From NCBI GenBank assembly GCA_030272155.1, contig CP126192.1:1894501-1958500 (forward strand): a DNA stretch of 64,000 bases, read 5' to 3'. The notes under the pieces were generated by a model, which worked only from the letters and a program-made list of their open reading frames with translations, did no database searches and was not told the DNA's origin. Of the stretch, positions 20,238 to 31,782 are shown one piece after another; the stretch's first letter is position 1; every line of letters starts with the position of its first letter. The position numbers and the translations under genes are program-made. This DNA is from Tetradesmus obliquus (Eukaryota > Chlorophyta > Chlorophyceae > Sphaeropleales > Scenedesmaceae).

Positions 20238-21453
20238 ATGCAGGCTGCGTGCAAGCCACACACATCATCTGCACCTCACTATAAAACCTACATACTGATG
20301 CTTGTATTGGGCGTGCTGACAGCTGGCAGCGCCTTAGGTGAGATCTGGGTCCAGCAACACTTTACAGCAGTGGCAGCCAGTTACAGCCAGTAGTGCATTG
20401 CAGCACATACCTGGTGCCTCTCAGCCAGAAACATACGAACCCAGTGCATGCACCCGTATGGATGCACCTGTGGCTGCTATAATGGCACTGCTGTACTATC
20501 ACTGGTGAACTGCAGCTGCTTCAGTGGACAATGCAGTCAGCAGGTGTGACATCACTTCTTCAGATGCATCTGTATGCCACCAACATACCCCCAACACCAC
20601 ACCGACACATGAAACCTGCCTGCTGCATGAATTGGTGTAATCACAGCCATCTCAACCATCTTGACACCTTCTGATGTGGACTGGTGGACATGCTGCTGCC
20701 GCAGGCCTACAGGAGTTTCCTGGCGAGTTTGTGGAGGGCTTCGACCCCTGCCAGTCTGGCGCAGACTCCTCAGGGGGCAGCCAGGTCATCGTGGTGGCAG
20801 CCAAGCCCAAGGCAACAGAGGCAGACTTTGCAACAGCAGCAGACGCTGGACAATCCTGCAAGCCAGTGCAGGTCTGCGGGGACCCGCCTGATGTGGAGCG
20901 TGCCTGCCAGGCAAGGCCAGGCTGCAGCGCATTCAACTATGATGGCCGCTGCGGCTACTTGAAGACAGCTTCCTCGCCCAGGACGGCTAGGAGCGGCTGG
21001 AGCACCTTCTTCCTTGGCGGCAGCAGCGCAGCAGCAGCAGCACCACCACCATCGCCTGCTGCTGCTGCTGCTGCAGCTGCGCCACCTCCTACACCCGTGG
21101 TAGCTACCACCCCAAGCCCAGCAACTGTCACTGCAGCCAGTCCCAGCCCTGTCCCTGTTGTTGCAAGGGCGCCTCCTGCAGCTGCTGCCAGCCCCAGCCC
21201 GTTGCCAGTGCCCGTTGCCAACCCCAGCCCTGTGCAGCAACCTGCTGTGTTGACAACTAGTGCTAGCCCACCACAACCGCCTGCAACCAGCCCACCACCC
21301 AGTCTCAGCCAGTCACCCAGAACCAGCCCCAGCCCCAGCCCATCACCGTCACCCGCGGGCTGGCAGGCTGCGTGGCAGGGCGCAAATGGCGGCTGGTTTG
21401 GGGGGCCGCTGTCACAGGCAGGCGGGCGCAAGTTGAAGCAGATGGCTTGGTAG
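20238..21453 (+). CDS. Secreted Pro/Ser-rich glycoprotein with PAN-like domain (copy 1)
   Basis: Two exons, 20238-20337 and 20705-21453, phase 1, 282 aa. Start chosen at ATG 20238 because the paralogue begins at the equivalent residue (MxxACK) and has an identical 100-base first exon. Exon 1 is a signal peptide (TYILMLVLGVLTAGSALG). A Cys-rich head follows, with CGDPPDVERACQARPGCSAF and FNYDGRCGYLK, which resembles a PAN/apple module (about residues 45-110). A Pro/Ala/Ser tail ends in a short SPSPSP run and a conserved Trp-containing C-terminus (GGRKLKQMAW). Ser-Pro repeats are typical glycosylation substrates of algal wall hydroxyproline-rich proteins, so an extracellular matrix role is inferred. 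No transmembrane helix or clear GPI signal. Confidence 0.85.
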
Positions 21454-22618
21454 CCAAGCAGCTGTGTGAGCGTTGCCATTTGGCGTGTTTGGTTTCATGT
21501 GGCGTTGTTGCTTGCTGCTGGAACTAGCAGGCTTTTCTGGTAGGGTGGATCACAGCCTAGGGTATCAGCAGGGATGGTTGATGCTGTTGGCATTGCTGCA
21601 AAGGTCAGCGTTTAAGTTGTTGCATGCTAACAGGCAGTGTTGTCATACAGCTCTGTAGCGTCACACCACTACGCTACTGCAGTAGTACTGCACTGCCTGC
21701 ATATCCAAGGCTTCCTATATCGCATACTGGTGCTTCCCGCACCATGCTAGAGGCCTGATAGTTGGATATGATAGTGCAGCTGCTGCCATGTGTTGGTTTT
21801 GCCAGGTGATACCGAGTTTTTAAACTTGTTTTGCTGTGATAGTGCATGGATTTGACACCACAGGGTTGTAAAGTGCCAGAAGTGCCCAGCCTGCTGCTGT
21901 ATGATCTGCGTGCATCAGGCAGAGGCTCCTACGTGTGCCCTGCTGTGCACCTGCTGTGCAGTACAGCTGTACTGCAGGGCCTGTAGGTTGCATTGCCATC
22001 AACATGTTGCTGTACAGCACGGTTGTGATGGCTGATTGTTGCATTAGTGTTGTGTCTGGCATGTTCAAATGCAAGTTCGTGGAAGTTTGGGCTGGCAATG
22101 CTGCTGCGCAGGCGTGAGCTGGCTTGATGCAGTGGGGCCCTAGGAGTTGACGGTCAACAGTAGGCAGGCAGCCTTGAGAAGGCCGCAGCGCATGGTGCTG
22201 GTTTGATGTAGCATGGGCCTCATCAAGTAAGCGGTTATATATTAGCATCATTGCCATTATTCTGAGCGCTGTCTCAGCGGAAGGAGTAGGATGCATTTTG
22301 GGCGTGCAGCAACAACGTTGGATGTTGGTTTCTGGATACCGCGGCGTTGTCACGAGTTGGCATAGCACGTACGCCCAGCGCACTACATGCCATTTCTGAC
22401 GGCATAGGCGCTGTGCATGCACGAGATCATCGAGTACAGCGGCATGCGTTGGCAACCTGATATCGCGAACTGGCCTGTTGTTTGCGACGATATGCGCATT
22501 TGATTTTGTAACCACAGAGAGTTACAACCTTTGACGGTTATAACAGTAGTTGCGCCGGTTGGGTGACTGTTTAGAGGAGCAGCTTGCCTGGGCGGGAGGT
22601 GCTAGAACAGCTGGAAGT
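21454..22618. promoter_or_regulatory. Spacer between tandem glycoprotein genes with shared upstream blocks
   Basis: 1165 bases with no supported gene. It carries the 3' region of copy 1 (a TGTAA, the usual chlorophyte poly(A) signal, at about 21864) and the promoter of copy 2. AACAACGTTGGAT at 22311-22323 (308 bases before the ATG) and CCTGGGCGGGAGGTG at 22587-22601 (ending 18 bases before the ATG) match the blocks upstream of copy 1, while the surrounding sequence is mostly diverged. Confidence 0.5.
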
Positions 22619-25137
22619 ATGCCTACTGCATGCAAACAAGTGATTACAGCTGGAGTTTCCTGTGGAGCCTACATATGGTTTCTTGTGCTGGGTTTGATGA
22701 CCGCTGGCATAGCAATGGGTGAGATTTGGGCCCGGCAATGCCCAGCAGCAGCGCCAGCCACCTCGCCACTCAATGACTGCCTGGTGCATCTGCTGCCTCC
22801 CTCACTCACCATGTTCCGCCATCTCTACATGCACCACATCACCTTGAAACTACGTTAGTGTTGGCTAGCACAGTAGTGCTGTTGCATTGCAGCCGGTACA
22901 GCTTGGGATGTTGCGAGCTTGTGTGACATCACTCCTGGTACAGCAGCCCATCAGACCAGCCTGACCACGCCATTGCCACCAAACACGCCAGCTGGAAACG
23001 CGGGTTGTAATGCTGCATGCTGTTCACTTTGGCTTCCATCTTGTCCCACCTGCACCTTGTGCTATGGGCGTACCCGTCCTCTGCTGCCGCAGGCGTGCAG
23101 GAGTTTCCTGGCGAGTTTGTGGAGGGCTTCGACCCCTGCCAGTCTGGCGCAGACTCCTCAGGAGGCAGCCAGGTCATTGTGGTGGCAGCCAAGCCCAAGG
23201 CCACAGAGGCAGACTTTGCAGCATCAGAAGATGCTGGCCAGTCCTGCAGGCCGGTGCAGATCTGCGGTGACCCTGGTGATGTAGTGCGCGCATGCGAGGC
23301 ACGGCCAAGCTGCAGCGCATTTAACTACGACGGCCGCTGCGGCTACTTGAAGACAGCATCGTCGCCCAGGACAGCTAGGGGTGGCTGGAGCACCTTCTCC
23401 CTCGGCGGCGGCGGCGCACCGCCGCCGCCGCCAGCAGCAGCAGCAGCAGCAGTACCGCCACCAGCACCAGCACCAGCACTGTCACCAGCTGCAGCAGCTG
23501 CACTCAGCCCCACCCCTGTTGCTACACCACCTGCCACTGGTTCTAACACAGTACTGGTGGCGGCAGCTGCGCCATCCACCTTGCCTGTGGTAGCCGCCAG
23601 CCCAATCCCTGTGCCAGCACCTGCTGCCAGCCCTAGCCCAAGCGCAGCACCCATTGCTGCAGCGGCTGTGAGCCCTGTCATCCCCACCAGCCCATCGCCT
23701 GCGGCTGTTGCCAGCCCATCGCCTGCAGCTGTTGACAGCCCCAGCCCAGTGCCTGCGCCTTCTGCCAGCCCTTTGCCACAGCCGGCCGCAGCGCCGCTTC
23801 CGGCTCCTGTGGTAGCTGCCAGCCCAAGCCCTGTGCCAGCAGCTGCTGCCAGCCCAAGCCCTGTGCCAGCAGCTGCTGCCAGCCCAAGCCCTGTGCCAGC
23901 AGCTGCTGCCAGCCCAAGCCCGAGCCCAGCACCTGTTGCCGCAATGAGTCTCGCTCCTGTAACCACGGCCGCTAGCCTATCACGTGCAGCTACTGCCAGC
24001 GTAGCTCCTGCAGCTGCTGTGAGCCTCAGCTCGGAGCCTGTGCGTGCTGTCAACAGCAGACCGGAGCCGCAGCCTGCTGTGTTGACTAGCACTGCTAGCC
24101 TGCCAGCATTGCCTGCACCCAGCCCCGGTGCTGAAGCTGTGCCCCTGCCTGCTGCGACCGCTGGCCTCAGCCCCAGCCCTAGCAGCAGCCCCAGCCCCAG
24201 CCCCAGCCCCGGCCCCAGCCCCAGCCCCAGCCCCAGCCCCAGCCCCAGCCCCAGCCCCAGCCCCAGCCCCAGCCCCAGCCCCAGCCCCAGCCCCAGCCCC
24301 AGCTGTGGAGCTGAGTTCAGCCCGTCACCCAGCCCATCACCCAGCCCTTCACCCAGCGCTAGCCCCAGCACCAGCCCATCACCCAGCCCATCATTCAGCC
24401 CACCAGCCAGCCCTAGCTATAGTGAATCACCCAGCCCACCACTCGGCCCAGCGCTCAGCCCATCACCCAGCCCCAGCCCATCATTCAGCTATAGCCCCAG
24501 CCCCAGCACTTCACCCGGTTCGACCTTCAGCCCGTCGCACAGCCCTAGCCCTTCATCCAGCCCATCACCCAGCCCATCACCCAGCCCATCGATCAGCCCT
24601 AGCTACAGCAAATCACCCAGCCCATCACCCAGCGACAGCTCCAGCCCCAGCCCATCTTTCAGCCCATCGCCCAGCCCTAGCCCCAGCCCCAGCCCATCAC
24701 CAAGCTATAGCCCTAGCCCCAGCCCCAGCCCATCACCCAGCCCAAGCCCTTCATCCAGCCCATCACCCAGCCCAACCTTCAGCCCATCACCCAGCCCATC
24801 ACCCAGCCCTACCTACAGTGAATCACTCAGCCCACCACCCAGCCCCAGCCCCAGCCCATCACCCAGCCCAAGCCCAACCTTCAGCCCATCACCCAGCCCT
24901 TCACCCAGCCCACCATACAGCCCTAGCCCAAGCTGGTCACCCAGCCCCAGCCCTTCATCTAGCCCATCACCCAGCCCCAGCCCCAGCCCCAGCCCATCGC
25001 CTGTCTATGCTGCCAGTCCGAGCCCATCGCCGTCACCCATGGGCGGGCAGGGCACGTGGCAGGACACAAACAGCGGCTCGTCTGGTGAGCCAATAGTGCA
25101 GGCAAGTGGGCGCAAGCTGAGGCAGTGGCTTTGGTAG
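22619..25137 (+). CDS. Secreted (Ser-Pro)n glycoprotein with PAN-like domain (copy 2)
   Basis: Two exons, 22619-22718 and 23093-25137, phase 1, 714 aa, with the same architecture and exon 1 length as copy 1. The signal peptide is FLVLGLMTAGIAMG. The head (EFPGEFVEGFDPCQ, then CEARPSCSAFNYDGRCGYLK) is nearly identical to copy 1. A Pro/Ala/Val-rich section with a repeated SPSPVPAAA unit follows, then about 290 residues of Ser-Pro repeats with scattered Tyr, Phe and Thr (24166-25035), and the shared C-terminus GRKLRQWLW. The tail is far longer than in copy 1, consistent with repeat expansion after duplication. Likely an extracellular-matrix rod of the hydroxyproline-rich glycoprotein class; hydroxylation and glycosylation are inferred. 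Confidence 0.88.
24187..24302 (+). repeat. AGCCCC hexamer array encoding (Ser-Pro)n
   Basis: About 19 head-to-tail copies of AGCCCC, with one GGCCCC interruption, inside exon 2 of the second glycoprotein gene. Every hexamer encodes Ser-Pro, so length changes stay in frame. More degenerate AGCCCA/TCACCC versions continue to about 25035. Confidence 0.9.
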
Positions 25138-27015
25138 CCAAGCAGCTGTGCAACTGCTGCATTGTGGAATGTTCGCTTTCATTGCGCGTTTTCATTGCAT
25201 GTGATTAGCTGCTAGAACCAGCAGGAACTGCTGATGCCTGGGCAACAGGCAACGGAGACACATGCGACTGCGCTGGGGCGTGTGCAGCTGGCGTTGTCCA
25301 GGCACACAAGCAAAGTTGAACCTGATGGTGTAGAGAGTGGCTCTTGCACTGCTCGCTGCATGATATGAGCTGGTGTGGCTGCGTGGCTGGCAGAAATGAC
25401 AAAGTACCGTGTACACGTGTGCCCTGAGCATTGCATTACACAAGCTTTGCTTGAGGTAGCATAATCTACACATAGCCCTTAGTGCTTGGAAATTGCAGTA
25501 CGCAGCTTTCAAGCGTGAGCAGCATTGTTTTTGGGGCATCCACCAAGTTGTCTGCCAGCTTGCTGTGTAGCATCGCATTGTACCGTACTGCCAGGTTATC
25601 TTTTTAGCTTGCTGTGCCGCCTGCTAGTGCTCGGCACCTTGAGGTCTGAGAGTTGCGTTGACAGTATCGCTGTAGTCAGGTGTTGCTTTTGCTTCTCATG
25701 CTACCATCTATCCAAGCTGCTTTTACCCTGTCTAGTTTCTTGAGTGAACACTTTAGTGGTGTGCAGGTGCACAGAGGTGCACCATGCAGCATACTACTGA
25801 CCATCTCGGCATGCAAGCTGCATGGTCTTTCTCACCTAAAAGAAGAGGTTCGGCCTGCTGCTGCCACAGCTGTGCGCATGTGTAGGAGCATCCTGCAGAG
25901 GGTTTTTCTGCCGTGCCATTAACAACACATACGGACACCCTGGTGCAAGATGTGGGTGCTGGATTGGAATAACTTGATGCACTGCTGGCATGGGGAATCT
26001 AATCGATGTGCATCGCCGGCATGCCAGCTGCATGCACCGGCAAGAGATGCTGTAACATTTGAACGAGGTCCACACCACTGTGTTCATCATGCGGCATTGC
26101 TGCCGCTGCTCAGCACTTGCCAAGTCTCACATGCGGTGTGCAACGGCGGCATGCAGCAAATTGTTACAGCGCATTGCCATGTGCTGCAGTCGTGTAGCCA
26201 GAGCCAGATGCACTTGCTGTCCAGCCACATCAGCGCTCCCTGGATCACCCAGCTGCACAAACTGTCAAAGCACTGCTGATCAACGACAGCCTGACGTCAC
26301 AAGCAAGCTACTAGTGCTTCATTCTTTATGCTGAAATGGTCCGATACAAACAACCCCTGCTGTTGCCACGTTGTGACACCAACTTCATCAAACCATCTGA
26401 CAGCTTCCATTGCTGCACGACATTTGCAGCGGTTGCAGCAACGTCACGTGTTGCAGTGACCTGTATCACCACCAAAATTCCTGTACCAGTCAGGCAACAA
26501 CAGCCCCAGGAAGTTTTGTCATAGTACTAGTTTCCCCCATCACAACTTGAAGGCAGGCTAAGTGCGGCCATAGGCTAATGAAACAAGCTGAACAAGCACG
26601 GCAAGCTCAAGGATGCACCCCAAGGACAGTACACCCTACCCAAAAGTAGGTAACAGAGTTACCGACAGGGCATGTCACATCCATCTGCTGAGATTCACAA
26701 CTGTACACACAAAAACTGGGAGGGCAGAGTTGAAACCATGCCACCATGCATGTGGCTGTCTGAGATACAACATGCGGCAATGCTGAATGTTGACTGTGGC
26801 AGGCAGTTACCATGATTCCTTTATCTTGTATAAGCCAGTGGAATTCCCCGGTTGTGCCTGTTCACCTCCTGCTCATCAGAGCTATATAGCTTACTGCACA
26901 TATATGTGCAGTAACCATCTCGGGGGTCTTGAAGTGAACGATTCATCGTTGAACTGAATGGTAACATCTTGGTGGAAGTGGTGACGGCAATCCTGAGGCG
27001 TAGCAGACGCTACTT
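25138..27015. other. Intergenic between convergent genes, no gene seen
   Basis: About 1.9 kb between the glycoprotein stop and the protease stop. The two genes converge, so the region should hold both 3' ends. ORFs of 60-128 codons occur on both strands but none has a domain, a signal peptide or plausible splice partners. Confidence 0.5.
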
Positions 27016-29326
27016 TCAGTAGCCTTCTGCAGCTGCAGCAGGCTGCGCCGCTGCCGCCGCAGCAATCAGTGCATCTGCATTCATGGTCTCTGCAGCTGCT
27101 GCCGCCTGCACCAGAGGCAGCTGCTGGTTGATAGCCCTGGCAGAGGCAGACCTGGCGCCAGACACCTTTGTGCCCTGCACCACTCCATCAATGCAGGGAG
27201 GGATGAAGACGGGCCTGTTGGCAGTGCACCTGCCGGCAATCTGTGGGTTGCTGCGCATGAGCTCGCTGGCCAGCACCTTGTACTTGCTGGCGATGCTCTG
27301 CCAGGTGTCGGAGGCGCTGGGCGTGTGCGTCTTGCAGGACAGGCCAAACGGAACCTGCGCGGCAGCAGCAGCAGCAGCAGCAACAGACAAAGCATGTCGG
27401 CCACAAAGCACGTCACGATCACAGCTGAATTGAGTTACTATGTCTTCTCAGCTGTTTTCATGCATTCCGACTGCTGCTCCTGCAAAACAGTGTGTGCAGT
27501 GCAGCGCGCAGCGCCACAGCCAGCCGACGCCTCACCTTGGGGAATGGAGCGCGCAGCATGGCGCCAAACAGGGCCGCACCCTCGCCCTCAGTGCCAAAGG
27601 GGTTTGAGCAGCGGAACTGCAGGTTTGCCACCCAGCCCTTGGGGTACTGCAGGCAGCAACACACAGCACGCACGCGGCATGTTAGGTATACACACAGGCA
27701 CGCGGCTCATCTTGGCTGCAGGTCCTGCTTTCTGGGTAATGGCTGCAGCTGTGCTGCGGCGTCAGGCATCCTGCAAGACTGCATCTAAGGTGTCTGAGTG
27801 GTTAACCAATCCCATCATTGTGGTTATGTAAGGTGCATTGCTGGGGTTTATTTGCTTGTTGTGTGGTTGCTACTGGTAGGGCCGCGCACCTGGCCAGGCG
27901 AGGCGCCTCCGGCAATGCCAGTCACGACCATGCTGGGGGGGCAGCTGAACAGCCTCTCCCCTCCGCTCTGGGCGCCCACGCCAAACAGGCTGTCCACAGC
28001 CGCGCCTGCCTTCAAAGAGACGCTTGTAAAGCCATTGGCCTGCGCGAGTGCGCCGTCTGCCCAGCCCGGGTTGAAGTCAGGCTGTGCATCAATGTTGACC
28101 TCACTGCCGTCTGAGCAGGTCATTGTGACTTGGCCGACCCAGGTGCTGCCAGTCCAAGCGCCAGCAGTGTACCACTGCAGGTGGACAGCAGGCACAGCAG
28201 CGGCAGGATACGGGGTGAGGCATTGAGCTGGTTGCGCCGTCGTGGTCAGGGGCGATAACTGTGTGCTTCGCTAGGGCAGACATGCTGCTGTAGCAAGTTC
28301 CTTCACTGCCTCTTGTGCTGCTGCAGCTGAAGCGCAATGCACGGCCAAGAGTGACTGGGCTGCCTGCTGTGTCGGCAGACCCTGCCTTGGTCAGCAAGGC
28401 ATGCGTGTTAACATGACAAATGCTTGTCATTAGCACGCAGCAGGCGCGCTCCCCACACCTGAGATGGCTTGACGTAGAACCTCTGTGCATAGTGGCCCTC
28501 AGGGCAGGTGCCCTCCACAGGGGCCGCCACCATGGCATTAGCCGCATTCCAGTTGTTCCACACACCATATGGCTCGCTCCACACGCCCGAAGGGCAGGTG
28601 ATTCTGAGCTCCCTGCCATCCTCCAGCTGCATGGAAGGATCATCCAGGCTGTTGTCAAGCTGGATCCTGGCCACAGTCGTCTTGTACTGCAGAGATGAGG
28701 GAGAGATGCGGAAAGTTCAGGATCAAGTGAGCCCTTACACTCCGGGCAGTGCATGGAGTACTCAGCACCGGCTGGGCAGGTATACGTTATTACGCGATTA
28801 CATTTGTGCAACAGATAAAGCTTTGTGACAGCATTCTACTCGGAAACAGTCCCACCCCATGGGTTCAGCACTCTCAAACACAGCAAGGCTGCATGGCGCG
28901 CCTCACCTCCTTTGCGACGTCAGCAAGGGAGGTCTTGGCAGTCACGGTGATGGTGGTGTCCTCGCAGCCACCATCGGGCCCGGGAGGAGGAGGGGGAGGC
29001 GGCAGCGGCTCGTCACCACTGGTCACCTGTGCAGCACCAGCAGCAGCAGCATGGGAGGTGCAGTCAGTTTCACTTCCTTCAGCATGCAGTCTCATCCAGA
29101 GTTGAGCTGTGGACAGCTCTGCATGTTCAAACTAGTAGTATGGCCCTTTTGAAAGAGAGGCAGCAATGCTTGCTCTGCCCGTGCTCTGCCTAGTGTTCGC
29201 AGGAATATACGTGTTGCAACGGCAGCGCACCTGGTAAGGGTCGAAGGCGATGTTGCACATGCCAGGGCCGCTGCTGCCGCGGGCAATCCTCATGTAGCCG
29301 CCCTCTCCCCAGCTCTCACCCCAGCT

Positions 29327-29374
<48 letters not shown>

Positions 29375-31782
29375 CCACATGGTGCAGGGGTGATCAGACC
29401 AGTGACATGTACACATTCTACAGCACTACGATCACCAACCTGCATCAAGCAGGCGCAGATCCAACACAAAGCTCGCACCGACAGCTGCAAGCAATGTGGC
29501 GCGCAGCGTGCGGGTGACACAGCGGCAAGCAGAATCTGCAGCAAGCACTTTCATGTTGAAAGAGGTGAAAGAATTACATGCAGTGGCTCACCTGTTGCGT
29601 AGCAGCCAGTAATCAGCGCCCAACTCCTCATCACGCCCAGCACCCACCACCAGCACGGCATGGTTGGGGGGCCCGGCGCATGTGTCTGAGGTGAACACTC
29701 CCCCCGCGTACTCCTGGAAGGCTGCATCAGCCGTGATGCCCACCACAATGGGGCCAGTCTTGAGTGCTTCGTACATTGCAGCTTCGTCGTTGACAGGCAG
29801 CTGTGTGTAGGAGGACAGCCGGCTGACAATCTCTGGCAGCTGGGCGGGGCACATGCTCTGCTGCGCCACCTGCATTGCATGCGGGTGTGATGCAGCATGG
29901 TGTTAGGGGTCGCGCATGTCACACAGGGCAGTAGGGAGGACCATGTGTAAGGAGCAGTGCTGGGGCAGCTGTGCTTGCGGCAACGTTGGTGAATATGCAG
30001 CTGCTACGTGCAGACACGCAACTTCACAGGCAACTCACGTATGGGTAGTTTGTTGACGTTGTCAGCCCGTTTTGGATGATGTAGTCGAAGGCAGCAGGGA
30101 AGTTGCCTCCGTTGCAGCCGTTGTTCTCGCGGTTGCAGTCCACCAGCTGCTTCTCTGCAAGGCTGACGACCATGCCGGTCTGAGCAAAGGAGGCGGCCTC
30201 TGTGCTGGCAGCAGTGGCAAAGGCCCAGCAGGAGCCGCAGCCTGCAAAAAACAGCAGCAGCGGCAGCAGATTAACAAGAGGACTTGCTGCGGTTGGCTGA
30301 ACATTAGCAGTGGCAACACATGGGGAGCAGGTCAACTGCTGTGCTTCATGCGCCTGGAAAGATAGTGCAGCAACCTGCACCAGCTGCCGTCAATTGCCAG
30401 CACCACATCATGTACGTGCTGTACAGCAGGTCTGCAGCAGCAGCAGCAGCATTGCTGCACTCACCGCCTTGGTTCTTGATGCCGGGCAGCACCAGAGTCC
30501 AGTCAGGGATCTCTTCCTCCTGGGCTGGAGCCGCACGGCTGGACGCACGCGCCGCCGCTGCAGCAGCAAAGAAGCTCTCTGCAGCAGCCTCAGCCGCGCT
30601 GGTGTTGAAGCGGGCTGTCTGTCGCAGCATCGCTGCATTGGCTGATGTTGTCTGCGCCCATGAGGAGCCGCTCGGGCGCAGGCCGAGGTACTTGGCCCGC
30701 TCAGCGAAGCTCATCTGGGAGAACATGTTGAGGCCGGCCTGGTGGCAGTAGGGCAAGGAGGGCGGGGGGTGTTTTGGAAAGCGGCGTCAGCGGCAGCGGA
30801 AGCGAGGAATTCAGTTTGGAGGGAAGTTAGGCAAGCACAGTGCTTGATGAAGATGTAGCAGCTGGAATAGGGAGGGCAGGCAAAGCACAAGCGGCCCAAA
30901 GCACAACAGGTTTGGCTGCTGCGCAGCAGGTTGGCTGCAGCCGGCAGAGGAGCGCTGGCCGGCTTCTGCGCAGTTGTGGTGCCGACATGCTTGGGGCAGT
31001 TGGGACGTGGTGTGTCAGCCAAGTGGGTGACTCACCACGTGCTTCAGCTTGGTGGCGGAGTTGGTCTGCATCACCCTTTTGAGGCTTGCCTGGAAGTTGT
31101 TGGCCCGGGCTTGGTTAAACTGCGGCAGCAAGCACACGAGGCAGCACAGGCACGTGTCAGGCATCCGCTCTTGCCTATAGCTGTAGCTGTCTGCAGATGC
31201 ATCTATCACCCATTTGCCTGCAGCATGAGTCAGACGCAGCTGGTGCCACTGCAGCGGCTGAGCCATGCAGCTTGTGCAGCAGAAGGTAAGCACGCAAGTT
31301 GATTGCTGGCGGGGCGCTCACCGGTGTGACAGGCAGCTTGCAGGCTGTCAGGTAGTTTGAGTAGGATGTCCTCAGCGGCTGCAGCGAGCAAACGCAGCAG
31401 AAAGCAGGCGCAGGCAGCACATTCAGAAAGCAGATGTGAATGGCAGCAGAACATGTAGCAGTGCACAGGTGCAACATCTCAATTATGTTACAGCAACATG
31501 CGTCAATGTGGCAACGATGCGTTGTTTCTTCACATGCAGCCTGAAGTTACTCAACCATCCACTGCTTTCTGCGCTGCAAACTCACCAGCCTGCTCATGTC
31601 GCTGGTGTACGCAGCAAAGTGGACTTGAAGGAGGACAGTTTGGTGTTGGGGCTCAAGCCGTCTATCTTTGGAGGTGTCCTGAGGCCCTGAACAGCCATGA
31701 AGCATGCCAGCACAGTGGCCAGGAGCAGCAGGACATGCCTGCCAGCCCCAGCCCTGCTGCGGCTCAGAGACGCAAGCACCAT
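27016..31782 (-). CDS. Papain-family (C1A) cysteine protease with LysM-like C-terminus
   Basis: Exons: 31782 to about 31597, 31378-31322, 31119-31036, 30738-30465, 30241-30039, 29869-29592, 29324-29231, 29026-28907, 28686-28459, 28174-27890, 27646-27536, 27354-27016. From the second exon on, phases agree (691 codons including stop). Start ATG 31782 opens a hydrophobic signal (HVLLLLATVLACFMA). An I29-like prodomain includes ANNFQASLKRVMQTN and GLNMFSQMSFAER. The catalytic domain has Gln (IKNQG), Cys (CGSCWAF), His (NHAVLVVG) and Asn (LLRN-SWGESWGEGGY, split by an intron), so it should be active. A Pro linker and Cys-rich segments (RITCPSG, TMTCSDGS, LFSCPPSMVVTGIAGG) precede a LysM-like module (DTWQSIASKYKVLASELMRSNP). 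Probably vacuolar or secreted, with the tail binding a glycan. The join of signal exon to prodomain is not in one frame as read. Confidence 0.87.

Noticed and set aside
23343-24371. 342-codon minus-strand ORF rich in Gly-Leu
   Set aside because: Exact shadow of the Ser-Pro repeat in the plus-strand glycoprotein gene.
28176-28458. Extra protease exon containing RFSCSSTRG
   Set aside because: The flanking exons 28686-28459 and 28174-27890 join in phase without it and keep a coherent beta-type segment; it may be an intron with chance coding look.
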